Assembly (NCBI GenBank): GCA_029262855.1
Contig: JAJCYP010000123.1
Location: forward strand, 36,115 to 100,114
Reading direction: 5' to 3'
From: Bacteroidota bacterium
GTDB taxonomy: Bacteria; Bacteroidota; Rhodothermia; Rhodothermales; UBA10348
DNA: 64,000 nucleotides
Part shown: one piece after another, positions 1-9,639 of the stretch
Position numbering within the stretch: position 1 is the first letter of the stretch
How the letters are laid out: each line of letters opens with the position of its first letter
Made by a program: the position numbers and the translations under genes
The notes under the pieces: model-generated
The model's database searches: none
Seen by the model: the letters and a program-made list of their open reading frames with translations, nothing else
What the model was told of the DNA's origin: nothing

Positions 1-3000
1 ATGTCAACTACGATTCCCAGAATCAATTTGACTACCAGAACCAGCTCAAGCTGCACTACCAGGGCTACGACGACGAGATCGTCCAGAGCATCGAGGCCGG
101 GAACGTCTTCCTGCAGACGCCCTCGACACTGATCCGGGGAGGCCAGAGCCTGTTCGGGATCAAGAGCGAATTCCAGGTCGGCGGTGTGCACCTGACCACA
201 GTGATGAGTCAGCAGGAAGGCCAGGCCAACAGCCTGTCCATCGACGGCGGCTCGCAGGTTACCCCTTTTGACCTGAAGCCGACGGACTACGACGACAACT
301 CGCACTTCTTCCTCTCCTACTACTTTCGCAACCGGTGGGAGGATGCGCTCTCTGACCCGCCCAACATCCGCGTCGCCGACGGCTTTACGGGGATCCAGGA
401 GATCGAAATCTGGCGCCTCATGCAAACGACTGTGGAGGAGTTGAACGTCCGTCAGGTGGTCGCCATGGTCGATCTCGGCGAGTCGCCCGATCTCCTCAGT
501 CAGGCCGACGACTACATCATCGCCCGGCTTCCGTCCAATGGAGTGGACCAGTATGATGACACATCGGGCGGCGAGGTCGACACGGAACTGCGCGAAGGTG
601 CGGCGACGCCGGGGTCCTATCTCGAGAGCACCAAGAGCCTGTCGGCTTCCGACTATCAGATCGGTCCGTTCAGACGACTGGAACGCGGTCGCGACTACGA
701 CATCGACGAGGTGCTGGGGTATGTGACGCTTCGGCAGCGCCTGCAGGAGAGTGAGGCCCTCGCAGTCTCGTTCCGCTACACGGCAGGCGGCCGCACGTTC
801 CAGGTCGGAGACTTCTCCACTGATACGGGTGGATCTGACGGTGGGCAGAACGAGGACAAGCTGGTCATGAAGCTGATCCGTCCGGTACAGCTCCGCCAGC
901 CGGCCCCCGAAGCCAGCTTCAATCCGGCGGCCTGGTACCTGGAAATGCGCAACATCTACCGGCTTCCGGGTCGTGGCATCAATTCCAACGAGTTCCAGCT
1001 TCAGGTCTATTTCGAGCCTCCAGGACAGACCGCCTCGCGAACCCTCCCCGGTGTCGGCGGACAGCAGACCCTGCTTCAGATTCTCGGCCTCGACCGGGTC
1101 AACGAAGACCAGGCCCTCAAACCGGACGACCTGTTCGACTTCCTGGTCAACTTCACCATTGAACCCGGCGATGGGCTGCTGATTTACCCGTATCTGCAGC
1201 CATTCGGGGATCGGCTGGAGGGCCTGATCGCGGATGGCGGCGGGCCGCCCGAGGCGCAGGCCGAACTGCAGAATCTGTACGTCTTCAGGAATCTGTACTC
1301 AGAGAAGAAGGCGAACGCCCGACGCGACTCCCAGCATGACGTGTATCGCATCCGGGGCGAGTACAGCGGAACGGTGAGCGATTTCTACGACCTCAGAGCC
1401 TACGCGGGACTCGTTCCGGGATCCGTGCGTGTGACTTCGGGCGGCACCCCTCTGGCGGAAAATGCCGACTTCGTCGTGGACTATCAAGGCGGGACGGTCA
1501 CGATCACCAACCCGGCCTTTCTGACCTCCGGCCGCGAAATCAACATCGAGTTCGAGCAGAACTCCTTCTTCAACCTGCAGAAGAAGACCCTTCTCGGAAT
1601 GCGTGCGGACTACGCGCTGGATGACCGCATCAGTCTCGGCGCCACGCTGATGCGACTGACGCAGAAGTCGCCCATCGACAAATTCCGCATCGGAGAGGAG
1701 CCCGTTTCGAACACCATCTGGGGAGTCGATGGCAGCTTTCTGGCCGAGCCACGGTGGCTGACACGGGCCGTCGATGCGCTTCCGCTCATTCAGACCAAGG
1801 AACCCTCCCGATTCCAGTTCACAGGAGAGTTCGCCCAGCTTCGACCCAACCACGTTGAGACCGTCGCCTTCACGCGGACCCGCCGGGATCTGCGAAAGGC
1901 CAGCCGGGATTTCTCCAGCGATGAGTTGGCCGGAATCTCGTACATCGACGACTTCGAGGGCTTCGAGAACACGTTCTCCCTCATGCAGCCGGGCACCTGG
2001 TCTCTGACCGCGGCGCCGGATTCGATCGGTGCCGTCGACGGAGCAGGCCTGCGCGACGGTACCCTGGCCGACTCGCTACGGACTACATGGCGCGGTACGT
2101 TCGCCTGGTACCGGATCAATGCCAACATGCTGCAGGAAGTGCCCGCGGTGGCCTACAACGTGGAAGCCATCCGGCCCCTGGAGATCAACGACGTCTTTCC
2201 GAATCAGGACACCCGGGCCGAGTTGATCGACCAATTGGAGACGCTGGACATCTATTTCAACCCAAGGGAGCGCGGTCCCTACAACTATACCACGGACCTC
2301 CGCGGCTTCCTGAACAAGCCGACCGACGCCTGGGGTGGAATGACCCAGCGGCTGCCGGAGGGGTTCACCGATTTCAGCCTCAAGAACATCGATTTCGTCG
2401 AGTTCGTGATGAGGCCTTTTCCGGAGAACACCGCAGGGGACGCGGGCGCTTCGTCCCGACTCTACGTGGATCTCGGCTCCATCTCCGAGGACATCCTGCC
2501 CAACGAGAAGCTGAACAACGAGGACGGCCTGACGCTTTCCACCGTCAGCGAGGGCTCCGTCCTCAGATGGGGCCGGACGCCCAATGCCACGCAGAACTCG
2601 GTGGTGGACATCGACGATGTCACGAATCGCACCGAGGATCTGGGACTCGACGGGTTGTCCTCATATGGCGGCGACTACCCGCCGTTCGCCACCGAGGCCG
2701 TGCACTTTAGCAACTTCCTCTCCAGGCTCAATCAGAATGATTCCGATACCCGATACCGCGCCGAAGTAGCCAAGGCGCTGGTGGATCCGTCGGGCGACGA
2801 CTACCACTACTTCGGGAACGCGGACTACTACGACAATCCGACGTTCTACCCCGGTGGCGCCACGTTCCAGCAGCGGTTCAGCCGCTATTTCGCCGGTCAC
2901 GAGCTGAATGCCTTCGAGACGCAGACCAAGCTGGCCGAGAACACGACGGTCAAACGAGGCAACTCTCGATTCCCGGACTCCGAGGACCGCAACCTGAATT

Positions 3001-6000
3001 CCACCGTCGATACGGAGAATAGCTACTTCCAGTACGAACTACCCCTTCAGAAATCCAAGCTCGACTCGCTGGCGGCACCGGGTCGGGTGGATGATTATGT
3101 GGTAGGCGAAATCACCGCCGCCGACGGCACAGGCACAGGCTGGTATCAGGTGCGCATTCCGGTGCAGGAGTTCAGCCGGAAAGTGGGCGATATCCCGGAT
3201 TTCAAGCGTATCGAGTCGATTCGCGTCTGGACAACGGGACACTCCGACCCCGTCACGATCCGATTTGCTGCCCTGGAGCTCGTCGGCAGCCAGTGGCAGA
3301 AGTCGGATAGGATCACCCTCGAGCGATCGACCGCCATCGACACAACGTTGTCAGACACCCGCCTGACCATCTCCAGCATCAACAACGAGGAGAACGCAGA
3401 CACCTATACGCCTCCGATCGGCGCCGTGGTAAGTCAGACTCGGCTGGCCAGCGGGCGGGTACAGAATGCGCGCGAGCAGTCCCTGGTGGTACGGGTTGAG
3501 AATTTGAAACCGGGCAAGCAGAGGGCCATCTTCAAGACACAGAACACGGCGCTCGATCTGCTGAAGTATTCGAACGTCCGCATGTTTACCCACCTCCATG
3601 GCGAACTGCGGGACGGAACGAACCTGGCCGATCTGCCCCTCGAGGAGGGACGGGAGAAGGTCCGTCTGTTCATTCGAATTGGAGCCAATGAGACCAACGA
3701 TTACTACGAGTACGAGCAGCCTCTGACTCCTGCCCGAGAAACCTCCGGCAGCTCCGACGCGCTGTGGGCCACGGCCGTGGACTTCCAGGGCATGATCCAG
3801 GACCTGAACTCGGTCAACATCGACCTGGGTGCGCTCAACCAGCTCAAGGTGGCCCGGGATCGACTTGCCTTCCCCCCGGACAGCGTGTTCTACAACGTGC
3901 GGGGCGACAGCCTTGCGTCCCCTGACTCACCGGATGCAACCGAGTTTGCACCGCCGGGGACCCGTCTCGGCATCAAGGGCACACCCTCGCTCGGCCGTGT
4001 CAACAGCATCGTGATCGGTGTCCGCAATCCGGCAGACTCTACCTCAACTGCGTTCGGGGACGAGTTGGAAGATGTGATCGTCTGGGTGAATGAACTCCGC
4101 GTGGCGGGCTACGATGAGACCAACGGCTGGGCCGGGCTCGCCAACATGGACCTTGAGCTGGCGGACTTTGGACGGATCAAGGCCAGTTTCCAGCGACAGT
4201 CAGATGGCTTCGGCTCCCTGTCCAGCACGCTTGGCGACCGCGACCAGAACTCGCTGAATAACTGGAGCGTCACCTCGGAAGTCAACGTCGACAAGGTGTT
4301 TCCGGAACGGTACGGGTGGACCATGCCCGTCAACGTGCAGTTCCAGTCGAACAGCACCACGCCCCGATTTGCACCCACCCGAGGTGACGTTCGGCTTGAA
4401 GAACTGATTAGCCAGATCGACGAGCGGGATGACCTGGACGAGCCAGAGAGGGAAGAACTGCGGACCGATGCGGTCGAGTCCGCGCAGACCTACAGCTTCA
4501 GCCGCTCGTTCACATCCAGAATCTCCAAGCAGGGATCCCGGTCAAAACTGTTGCGGAACACCATCGACGGAATAGGCCTGAACTACTCCTATTCGGATGC
4601 CGAGGGCCGCAACCCCAGCCAGGTACTCAACGACAACTGGCGCTGGTCTTCGACGGCCAGCTACCGATTCTCGACACGCAGGCCGCGCACGGTCAAACCC
4701 TTCTGGTTCCTGGACGGCCTGCCAGTCCTCTCGGTGCTGGGCAACCTTCGGTTCAACTACCTTCCGCAGAGCATTACCACGTCGGGAACCCTCAATCGGA
4801 ACGTCAGCCAGACCCGCGAACGGGCCATCCTGGCCGCGGGCGACACCAGTTCCGTCCCCCTCGATGTACGATTCCCGCTTCGCGAAAAGCATGTGTTCGG
4901 GCACCAGCGGAGCTTCGCGATGCAGTACAACCCCTTCGGTTTCCTGAATCTGGGCTTCGACATGAACACCACCCAGAGCCTGAACGCGGCGGGTGTCGAC
5001 ACGCTGTTTTCGGTGGTATCCAACGACACCACCTTTGGAGGCTTCCGGCTTCAGGAGGCCCTCGATCAGGGACTCATTGAGGCGAGCCAGGTGGGGCAGT
5101 ACTATGAGGTAGAGTCCCTGGAAGTCCGCCCGTTCGACGACGTTCTCCGGAGCATTTTCACCGGTGGCACGGACGTCCGCGCCGACAAGCACTCCCAGAC
5201 CTTCACCGGGACCTTCCGCCCGCGACTTCAGAGCATCAGCGCCCTCAACTGGCTGAACTTCCAGGACGTGGGATACACGGCCACGTACAACTGGCAGAAT
5301 GGGCCGCTCGGACGGAATACCGGTGCCGCCATTCGAAATCAGGTAGACCTTCGGGCGGGCGTCTCCCTTCGGGTCCAGGAGTTCTGGCGGAAGTTTGGCT
5401 TCTACAAGAGTTTGGAGGAGGCCCAGCGCGCGTATGACTCCGAGAAACAGCGGGCACGCCAACAGCGCGAGCAGGCGCGGCGCGGCGGCGGTGCCGGACG
5501 GCCTGAGGTAGCCGCCCCGGCTGCGAATGATTCAACCGCAACCGACTCAGGGGGCGGATTCAAACTTCCACTCCCCAACCTGGCGGCACTAGCCCGTCGG
5601 ACCGTCCTCGGTCTGACCGGCATTCGTGACTTCAGCGTCACCTACAACGGTACGCGCGGATCGACCTCTTCGAACGTCGGTACGCCCGTCCTGAATTCGG
5701 ATTCCACCATTGCCGAGGTGGTAGACTACTACAGCCTCTTCGACGCTTTCCGAAATCGTGGTCCCTCGCTGGGATACCGCTTCGGTTTCGAACGGCAGTT
5801 CGACCTGAGCGACCGCATCATAGATCCGCGTCTTCAGGTCTCTGACCAGTTGGACAACTCAAACAGATTCCAGGGAAGAACCACCCTTAATCCCACCCAG
5901 AGCCTGCAGATTGCCGTCAACTGGAGCGTGGATTGGTCCAACGGCCAGACTTTCAGCTATCTGCCACTTCTGGATGGGGACAACGTGATCGGAGTGGACA

Positions 6001-7001
6001 CCACCCTGACGGAGAACGGCAGCAACAAAGCGTCCATCTGGGCTTTCGGTGCCTCGTACCTGGACATGTTCGAGGCGCAGCTGGGAGCTTACACGGAAGA
6101 CCTGGCGGCCTCGGCCGAGCTGGATCCAGTGCTCCTTGGCGACGAGAATCAGGACGGCAAGGTGGTGCTTACCAATCAGTCGGTCACGGATGACTTCCGG
6201 GATGCCTTCGTCCGCGGTACCACCACGCTTGACTCCAAGAACCTCCTCCCGATTCCCCGTCCAAACTGGAGCGTCACCTACTCAGGGATGTCAGACTGGC
6301 CATTCATCAGGGCAGTCGTCCAGAACGTATCGGTTCGGCACGGCTACTCGGCAGACTATTCGGCCGATTACAACTCCAACACGGCGTTCGCGGGGGAGGA
6401 CAGTACCCAGACCGTAGATCTGGGCAGCCGACGCATCGTATTTGACATCGCGGAATTCCAGACGGGCGGCGTGCGAATCAACGAGCGGTTTCAGCCACTG
6501 ATTGGACTCGACATCAGCTGGAAGAAGCAGATCCAGACCAACATCCAACTGAACCGGTCCAACAGTTTCAGCCTGAGCACCTCGAACTTTGAGGTGTCGG
6601 AGAACAAGACCAGCGAATTGAGCTTCTCGCTGAACTACCAGAAGACCGGGATGAAGCTGCCGTTCTTCGGTGGCAAGCGACTGAACAACCGGGCAAGCAT
6701 CGGCCTGACGATTGCGCGTTCCACCACCCAGGACCAGCGCCTACGACTGAGACGCGCGCTGGAGTCGGCCATTTCCGATCCCGAGTTTGTGCTGGGAGAC
6801 GCGCTCACAGGCGACAATGTGTCATTGGTCACGGCGCATACCCGGCTCAGCATTTCGCCGGTGGTCTCGTACCAGTTCTCCAACCGGGTGTCGGCCAACT
6901 TCACGCTGAAGTACGAGAAGTTTGACTCCGAGGACAGCCGCCAGCCTTCGGCCACACAGATCCAGGGCAATTTCAACATCCGCGTCAGCATCGCGAACTG
7001 A
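1..7001 (+). CDS. sprA: Cell-surface protein SprA (Sov), T9SS outer-membrane translocon, 5' end outside the window
   Basis: The frame is open from base 3, so about 2332 C-terminal residues are visible and the start lies upstream. The first residues contain the SprA signatures QSIEAGNV and QSLFGIKSEFQ. The remainder is a very long run of amphipathic beta strands ending in IQGNFNIRVSIAN, as expected for a giant outer-membrane barrel. In this family SprA is the pore through which type IX secretion cargo crosses the outer membrane. Complete SprA proteins are about 2300-2500 residues, so only a modest N-terminal part is missing. A low-complexity basic/Gln/Gly segment lies near 5410-5560. The stop codon overlaps the lipB start by one base, which suggests co-transcription. 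Several T9SS cargo candidates lie further along the window. Confidence 0.93.
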   Translation, partial: VNYDSQNQFDYQNQLKLHYQGYDDEIVQSIEAGNVFLQTPSTLIRGGQSLFGIKSEFQVGGVHLTTVMSQQEGQANSLSIDGGSQVTPFDLKPTDYDDNSHFFLSYYFRNRWEDALSDPPNIRVADGFTGIQEIEIWRLMQTTVEELNVRQVVAMVDLGESPDLLSQADDYIIARLPSNGVDQYDDTSGGEVDTELREGAATPGSYLESTKSLSASDYQIGPFRRLERGRDYDIDEVLGYVTLRQRLQESEALAVSFRYTAGGRTFQVGDFSTDTGGSDGGQNEDKLVMKLIRPVQLRQPAPEASFNPAAWYLEMRNIYRLPGRGINSNEFQLQVYFEPPGQTASRTLPGVGGQQTLLQILGLDRVNEDQALKPDDLFDFLVNFTIEPGDGLLIYPYLQPFGDRLEGLIADGGGPPEAQAELQNLYVFRNLYSEKKANARRDSQHDVYRIRGEYSGTVSDFYDLRAYAGLVPGSVRVTSGGTPLAENADFVVDYQGGTVTITNPAFLTSGREINIEFEQNSFFNLQKKTLLGMRADYALDDRISLGATLMRLTQKSPIDKFRIGEEPVSNTIWGVDGSFLAEPRWLTRAVDALPLIQTKEPSRFQFTGEFAQLRPNHVETVAFTRTRRDLRKASRDFSSDELAGISYIDDFEGFENTFSLMQPGTWSLTAAPDSIGAVDGAGLRDGTLADSLRTTWRGTFAWYRINANMLQEVPAVAYNVEAIRPLEINDVFPNQDTRAELIDQLETLDIYFNPRERGPYNYTTDLRGFLNKPTDAWGGMTQRLPEGFTDFSLKNIDFVEFVMRPFPENTAGDAGASSRLYVDLGSISEDILPNEKLNNEDGLTLSTVSEGSVLRWGRTPNATQNSVVDIDDVTNRTEDLGLDGLSSYGGDYPPFATEAVHFSNFLSRLNQNDSDTRYRAEVAKALVDPSGDDYHYFGNADYYDNPTFYPGGATFQQRFSRYFAGHELNAFETQTKLAENTTVKRGNSRFPDSEDRNLNSTVDTENSYFQYELPLQKSKLDSLAAPGRVDDYVVGEITAADGTGTGWYQVRIPVQEFSRKVGDIPDFKRIESIRVWTTGHSDPVTIRFAALELVGSQWQKSDRITLERSTAIDTTLSDTRLTISSINNEENADTYTPPIGAVVSQTRLASGRVQNAREQSLVVRVENLKPGKQRAIFKTQNTALDLLKYSNVRMFTHLHGELRDGTNLADLPLEEGREKVRLFIRIGANETNDYYEYEQPLTPARETSGSSDALWATAVDFQGMIQDLNSVNIDLGALNQLKVARDRLAFPPDSVFYNVRGDSLASPDSPDATEFAPPGTRLGIKGTPSLGRVNSIVIGVRNPADSTSTAFGDELEDVIVWVNELRVAGYDETNGWAGLANMDLELADFGRIKASFQRQSDGFGSLSSTLGDRDQNSLNNWSVTSEVNVDKVFPERYGWTMPVNVQFQSNSTTPRFAPTRGDVRLEELISQIDERDDLDEPEREELRTDAVESAQTYSFSRSFTSRISKQGSRSKLLRNTIDGIGLNYSYSDAEGRNPSQVLNDNWRWSSTASYRFSTRRPRTVKPFWFLDGLPVLSVLGNLRFNYLPQSITTSGTLNRNVSQTRERAILAAGDTSSVPLDVRFPLREKHVFGHQRSFAMQYNPFGFLNLGFDMNTTQSLNAAGVDTLFSVVSNDTTFGGFRLQEALDQGLIEASQVGQYYEVESLEVRPFDDVLRSIFTGGTDVRADKHSQTFTGTFRPRLQSISALNWLNFQDVGYTATYNWQNGPLGRNTGAAIRNQVDLRAGVSLRVQEFWRKFGFYKSLEEAQRAYDSEKQRARQQREQARRGGGAGRPEVAAPAANDSTATDSGGGFKLPLPNLAALARRTVLGLTGIRDFSVTYNGTRGSTSSNVGTPVLNSDSTIAEVVDYYSLFDAFRNRGPSLGYRFGFERQFDLSDRIIDPRLQVSDQLDNSNRFQGRTTLNPTQSLQIAVNWSVDWSNGQTFSYLPLLDGDNVIGVDTTLTENGSNKASIWAFGASYLDMFEAQLGAYTEDLAASAELDPVLLGDENQDGKVVLTNQSVTDDFRDAFVRGTTTLDSKNLLPIPRPNWSVTYSGMSDWPFIRAVVQNVSVRHGYSADYSADYNSNTAFAGEDSTQTVDLGSRRIVFDIAEFQTGGVRINERFQPLIGLDISWKKQIQTNIQLNRSNSFSLSTSNFEVSENKTSELSFSLNYQKTGMKLPFFGGKRLNNRASIGLTIARSTTQDQRLRLRRALESAISDPEFVLGDALTGDNVSLVTAHTRLSISPVVSYQFSNRVSANFTLKYEKFDSEDSRQPSATQIQGNFNIRVSIAN

Positions 7002-7780
7002 TGAAGCAGCTCGTCAAGGCCTGCCGGCTGGGACGCCTGCGGTATGCCCCCACCTGGGAGCTGCAGCGGGAAATCCAGAATCGCCTGATCGAGGCAAAGC
7101 GGGCCGAGCCGCGACGTGACTTGCCGCACGTGATGCTACTTCTGGAGCACGAGCCCGTGTTCACGCTGGGGAAAAGCGGTGACGATCAGAACGTAGTGTG
7201 GGATTCCGAGCGGCGAGCCCGGGAGGGCGTTGCCTTTCACCGAATCGATCGCGGCGGCGACGTGACGTTTCACGGCCCCGGCCAACTGGTCGGCTACCCG
7301 ATTCTCGACCTGGACAGGTTCTTTACTGACATTCACCGGTACCTGCGGGAGTTGGAAGAGGCGGTGATCCGGGTGCTGGCCCGCGTCGACCTGGAAGGCG
7401 GACGAGTCGAGGGTCGAACAGGCGTCTGGATCGGCCCTGACTCCACCGGTCCAGAACGCAAGCTGTGCGCCCTCGGCGTGCGCTGTTCGCGGTGGGTTAC
7501 CATGCACGGCTTCGCCCTCAACGTCCAGCCTCGGCTGTCATTTTATGAGGGCATCGTCCCCTGCGGGATTGTAGACCGCGGCGTCACGTCCATGGCTCTC
7601 GAGGCCGGGAGGTCACTGGAGATGAGTCGTGTCATGGACTGGTTCGAAACGGCCTTTGCGGAAGGGTTCGATTGCCTGGTCGAGTCACTCACCGGAGAAG
7701 CTGCCTGGGACTGGCTCTCGCAGTTTCTGGGAAGACCGCTTGATCCCGAGGTCTATCTGTTACCCGACCCTGTGGATTAG
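7001..7780 (+). CDS. lipB: Octanoyl-[acyl carrier protein]:protein N-octanoyltransferase LipB
   Basis: This 259-residue cytoplasmic enzyme transfers octanoate from acyl carrier protein to lipoyl domains, the first step of lipoate synthesis. Family signatures are visible: RGGDVTFHGPGQLVGYPI near residue 84, the lysine motif RKLCALGVR with K154, and the catalytic cysteine C188 in IVPCGI. Length and motif order match the LipB family. The ATG shares one base with the sprA stop (TGATG), so translation is probably coupled. The C-terminal 50 residues are less conserved and look like a lineage-specific tail. Confidence 0.93.
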   Translation: MKQLVKACRLGRLRYAPTWELQREIQNRLIEAKRAEPRRDLPHVMLLLEHEPVFTLGKSGDDQNVVWDSERRAREGVAFHRIDRGGDVTFHGPGQLVGYPILDLDRFFTDIHRYLRELEEAVIRVLARVDLEGGRVEGRTGVWIGPDSTGPERKLCALGVRCSRWVTMHGFALNVQPRLSFYEGIVPCGIVDRGVTSMALEAGRSLEMSRVMDWFETAFAEGFDCLVESLTGEAAWDWLSQFLGRPLDPEVYLLPDPVD

Positions 7781-7834
7781 CGGGAATTGTGATTCCTTGT
7801 CCTATCTTGCGGGACACGTTCCCATTCGCAGACA

Positions 7835-8194
7835 ATGCCTCAGTTCGATTTGGAAGACTTCACCCGCCGGCTCATCGCCGAGACGCTCTTCTATGACGAA
7901 GAGTACGAGGCGCTGGGTAATCTGAGCCTCGTCGATGAACGTATTGAACAGGAGCGCTACGTAGCCTCCTACTCCCCGGAGGATGGTCTCTTTGTCATCG
8001 AGGAGGCCACCAACTGGGAAGACTACGAGTCCGGCAAGGAGGACGAAATTGGATACGCGCTTGCGGTAGACTCCAAGGAGCACGGGTCGTACGACACCGT
8101 CGATGAGGCTGCCGAGGAGTTGCTGGAGTTGGCCAAGAAGTTTCGCCTCTCCCCGAGCATCACGCTGCTGTTTGAGGAAGACGACGCATCCTGA
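7835..8194 (+). CDS. Hypothetical acidic protein (119 aa)
   Basis: I do not recognise this protein. It is strongly acidic, rich in Glu and Asp, with no signal peptide or membrane segment, so it is probably cytosolic. The C-terminal half is predicted helical (DEAAEELLELAKKF) and it ends in an acidic tail. A TATCTT box at 7803-7808 lies 26 bases upstream of the ATG and resembles boxes before other genes in the window. The last 35 bases overlap the 3' end of the convergent DUF423 gene. Confidence 0.6.
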   Translation: MPQFDLEDFTRRLIAETLFYDEEYEALGNLSLVDERIEQERYVASYSPEDGLFVIEEATNWEDYESGKEDEIGYALAVDSKEHGSYDTVDEAAEELLELAKKFRLSPSITLLFEEDDAS

Positions 8195-8597
8195 CGCCGC
8201 CGACGGCAAGGCTGGCCCAGCCGAGAATCAGGGCGAGACCGCCGAGTGGGGTCACTGCGCCCAGCCAGGAAATCCCCGTGGCCACCAACAGGTACAAGCT
8301 GCCTGAGAAGACAATCGTGCCCGCGGCGAGCAGCTGACACGATCGGTGCAACCACGGCTCGGCCCGGGCGGCCGACGGCAGCATACCAAGCGTCGCAATC
8401 GCGATAAGCCCGAGCGCGTGGTACATCTGATAGCGAACGGCGGTCTCGAAGATGGCCAGCGCAGATGTATCCAGCACCTCTTTCAGGCCGTGGGCCCCGA
8501 AAGCACCGAGGGCCACACCCAGGGCAGCAAGCACCGCCCCCGCTGTGAGGAAACCGGCCGTCGAACGAGATTCCGGTTGATTCGCCATGTCTTGCAC
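8160..8597 (-). CDS. DUF423 family membrane protein
   Basis: A small integral membrane protein of 145 residues with about four hydrophobic helices. It contains the DUF423 hallmark GAFGAHGLK near the end of the first helix, followed by FETAVRYQMYHALGL. The family (YwdK/YgdD-like) is widespread and its biochemical role is not established. The ATG at 8588 (MANQPES) may be the true start rather than 8597. The gene converges on the acidic hypothetical gene and its 3' end overlaps it by 35 bases. It is divergent from the unknown gene at 8699. Confidence 0.85.
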   Translation of the reverse strand: MQDMANQPESRSTAGFLTAGAVLAALGVALGAFGAHGLKEVLDTSALAIFETAVRYQMYHALGLIAIATLGMLPSAARAEPWLHRSCQLLAAGTIVFSGSLYLLVATGISWLGAVTPLGGLALILGWASLAVGGVRMRRLPQTAA

Positions 8598-8601
8598 GCC
8601 T

Positions 8602-8630
8602 TTGTTAATGGGCCCTCTCGGGCGTAATTT
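8602..8630 (+). promoter_or_regulatory. Sigma70-like promoter candidate before the gene at 8699
   Basis: TTGTTA at 8602-8607 and TAATTT at 8625-8630 are separated by exactly 17 bases, in the divergent region between the DUF423 gene and the gene at 8699. The predicted transcription start is about 60 bases upstream of that ATG. This is read by eye and has not been tested. Confidence 0.45.
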
Positions 8631-8698
8631 CCGGCAGATCCAAGGTCCCTGATTCCAGTCGGCCCGGCATCGAAAACTCGCTTCGAGACTACCCGCAC

Positions 8699-9151
8699 AT
8701 GGCCTTTACGTTCTCCGACGAAGACATCGCCCGTATCGCATCGGTCCTTGGTGTCGAACCCAAGCGGGATGGCCAACTTGCCCGCTTCGAACTCTCCGAT
8801 GAGGACAGCGGTCGGCGCCTCTCGCTGGAAATCAGGCAGTCTCTAACCGTGCCTGAAGGGGCTGGCGAGGGCGTGTCGAATCTGGTATCCGTCTACGCGG
8901 CCAGTTCCTTCCTGCAGCTTCAGGGATGCACGGGATTTATCGCCAGTCAGGAATTGGGTGAGGTGATCTTCGTGGCGCGGAGCGGCGAAACCACGAATGG
9001 TCTGGTGGTCGAGCAGCTTGCAGGCTGTTCCCTGTACGCGAATGTGGATCCGCGCCTCTTTTCCGCTGACTTCACGCAACTGCCTCCGGAATTGATCATG
9101 AGCAGCGTCGCCCTCTCCATGGCAGAGGATCTCTTCGGAGATCTTGGCTGA
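8699..9151 (+). CDS. Hypothetical protein (150 aa)
   Basis: I do not recognise a family. The product is mildly acidic, has no signal peptide or clear membrane helix, and looks like a compact alpha/beta cytosolic protein. It carries three cysteines: two in GC contexts (LQGCTGF and LAGCSLY) separated by about 32 residues, and none arranged as an obvious metal site. The frame overlaps the ybeY start by 8 bases, so the two genes are probably an operon. A good promoter candidate lies at 8602-8630. Confidence 0.65.
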   Translation: MAFTFSDEDIARIASVLGVEPKRDGQLARFELSDEDSGRRLSLEIRQSLTVPEGAGEGVSNLVSVYAASSFLQLQGCTGFIASQELGEVIFVARSGETTNGLVVEQLAGCSLYANVDPRLFSADFTQLPPELIMSSVALSMAEDLFGDLG

Positions 9152-9581
9152 GTCCATCCAGGTCTGGCACACGCACCCGGGCCACTTCCTTCCCGTGCAG
9201 CGGGTACAGGAAATGGTGCGGGGGCTACTCCGTGATGAGCAAGTTGAGCCAGCGTATGTGGGTGTCATCCTCTCGAGAAGGGCGGCCATCCACGAAATGA
9301 ATCGGGACTTCCTTCAGCACGATTACCCAACGGACGTGCTGTCCTTCCTGATTGTCGAGGACCGGCGTGCGCTGGAGGGCGAGGTCTATGTCGATCTGGA
9401 CATGGCCGCGGAGCGCGCCTCTGAGTTCGGCGAGTCGTTCAGACGGGAGGCCGCGCGCTATGTGGTACACGGCGTCCTCCACCTGGCCGGTTACGATGAT
9501 TCCACCCCCGAGGAACGCGCCCGGATGAGCGCGTTGGAAAATCTGTATCTCGGCCGATACTGGGATGGAGGAGGCGGTTGA
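9144..9581 (+). CDS. ybeY: Endoribonuclease YbeY (rRNA maturation factor)
   Basis: YbeY is a single-strand endoribonuclease in 16S rRNA 3'-end maturation and ribosome quality control. The zinc-binding signature HGVLHLAGYD lies near residues 109-118, preceded by the family motifs NRDFLQHDYPTDVLSF and GEVYVDLD. Length (145 aa) fits. I use the TTG at 9144 because family members begin only a few residues before the first strand and the next ATG (9213) would remove it. The start overlaps the preceding gene by 8 bases. Confidence 0.92.
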   Translation: MAESIQVWHTHPGHFLPVQRVQEMVRGLLRDEQVEPAYVGVILSRRAAIHEMNRDFLQHDYPTDVLSFLIVEDRRALEGEVYVDLDMAAERASEFGESFRREAARYVVHGVLHLAGYDDSTPEERARMSALENLYLGRYWDGGGG

Positions 9582-9606
9582 CAACACCCCTTCCCGTGCT
9601 TATTAG
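9578..9606 (+). promoter_or_regulatory. Sigma70-like promoter for hpf
   Basis: A perfect TTGACA at 9578-9583 and TATTAG at 9601-9606 with a 17-base spacer. The -35 box overlaps the ybeY stop codon. The predicted transcript starts near 9613, about 27 bases before the hpf ATG. It is one of the cleanest promoter-like sequences in the window. Confidence 0.65.
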
Positions 9607-9639
9607 AGTCGTAACAGGTCGGAATAAAACTCGCACATC

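Noticed and set aside
4542..5462. Minus-strand frame of 306 codons inside sprA
   Set aside because: Antisense to conserved SprA beta-barrel sequence with no motif or start context.
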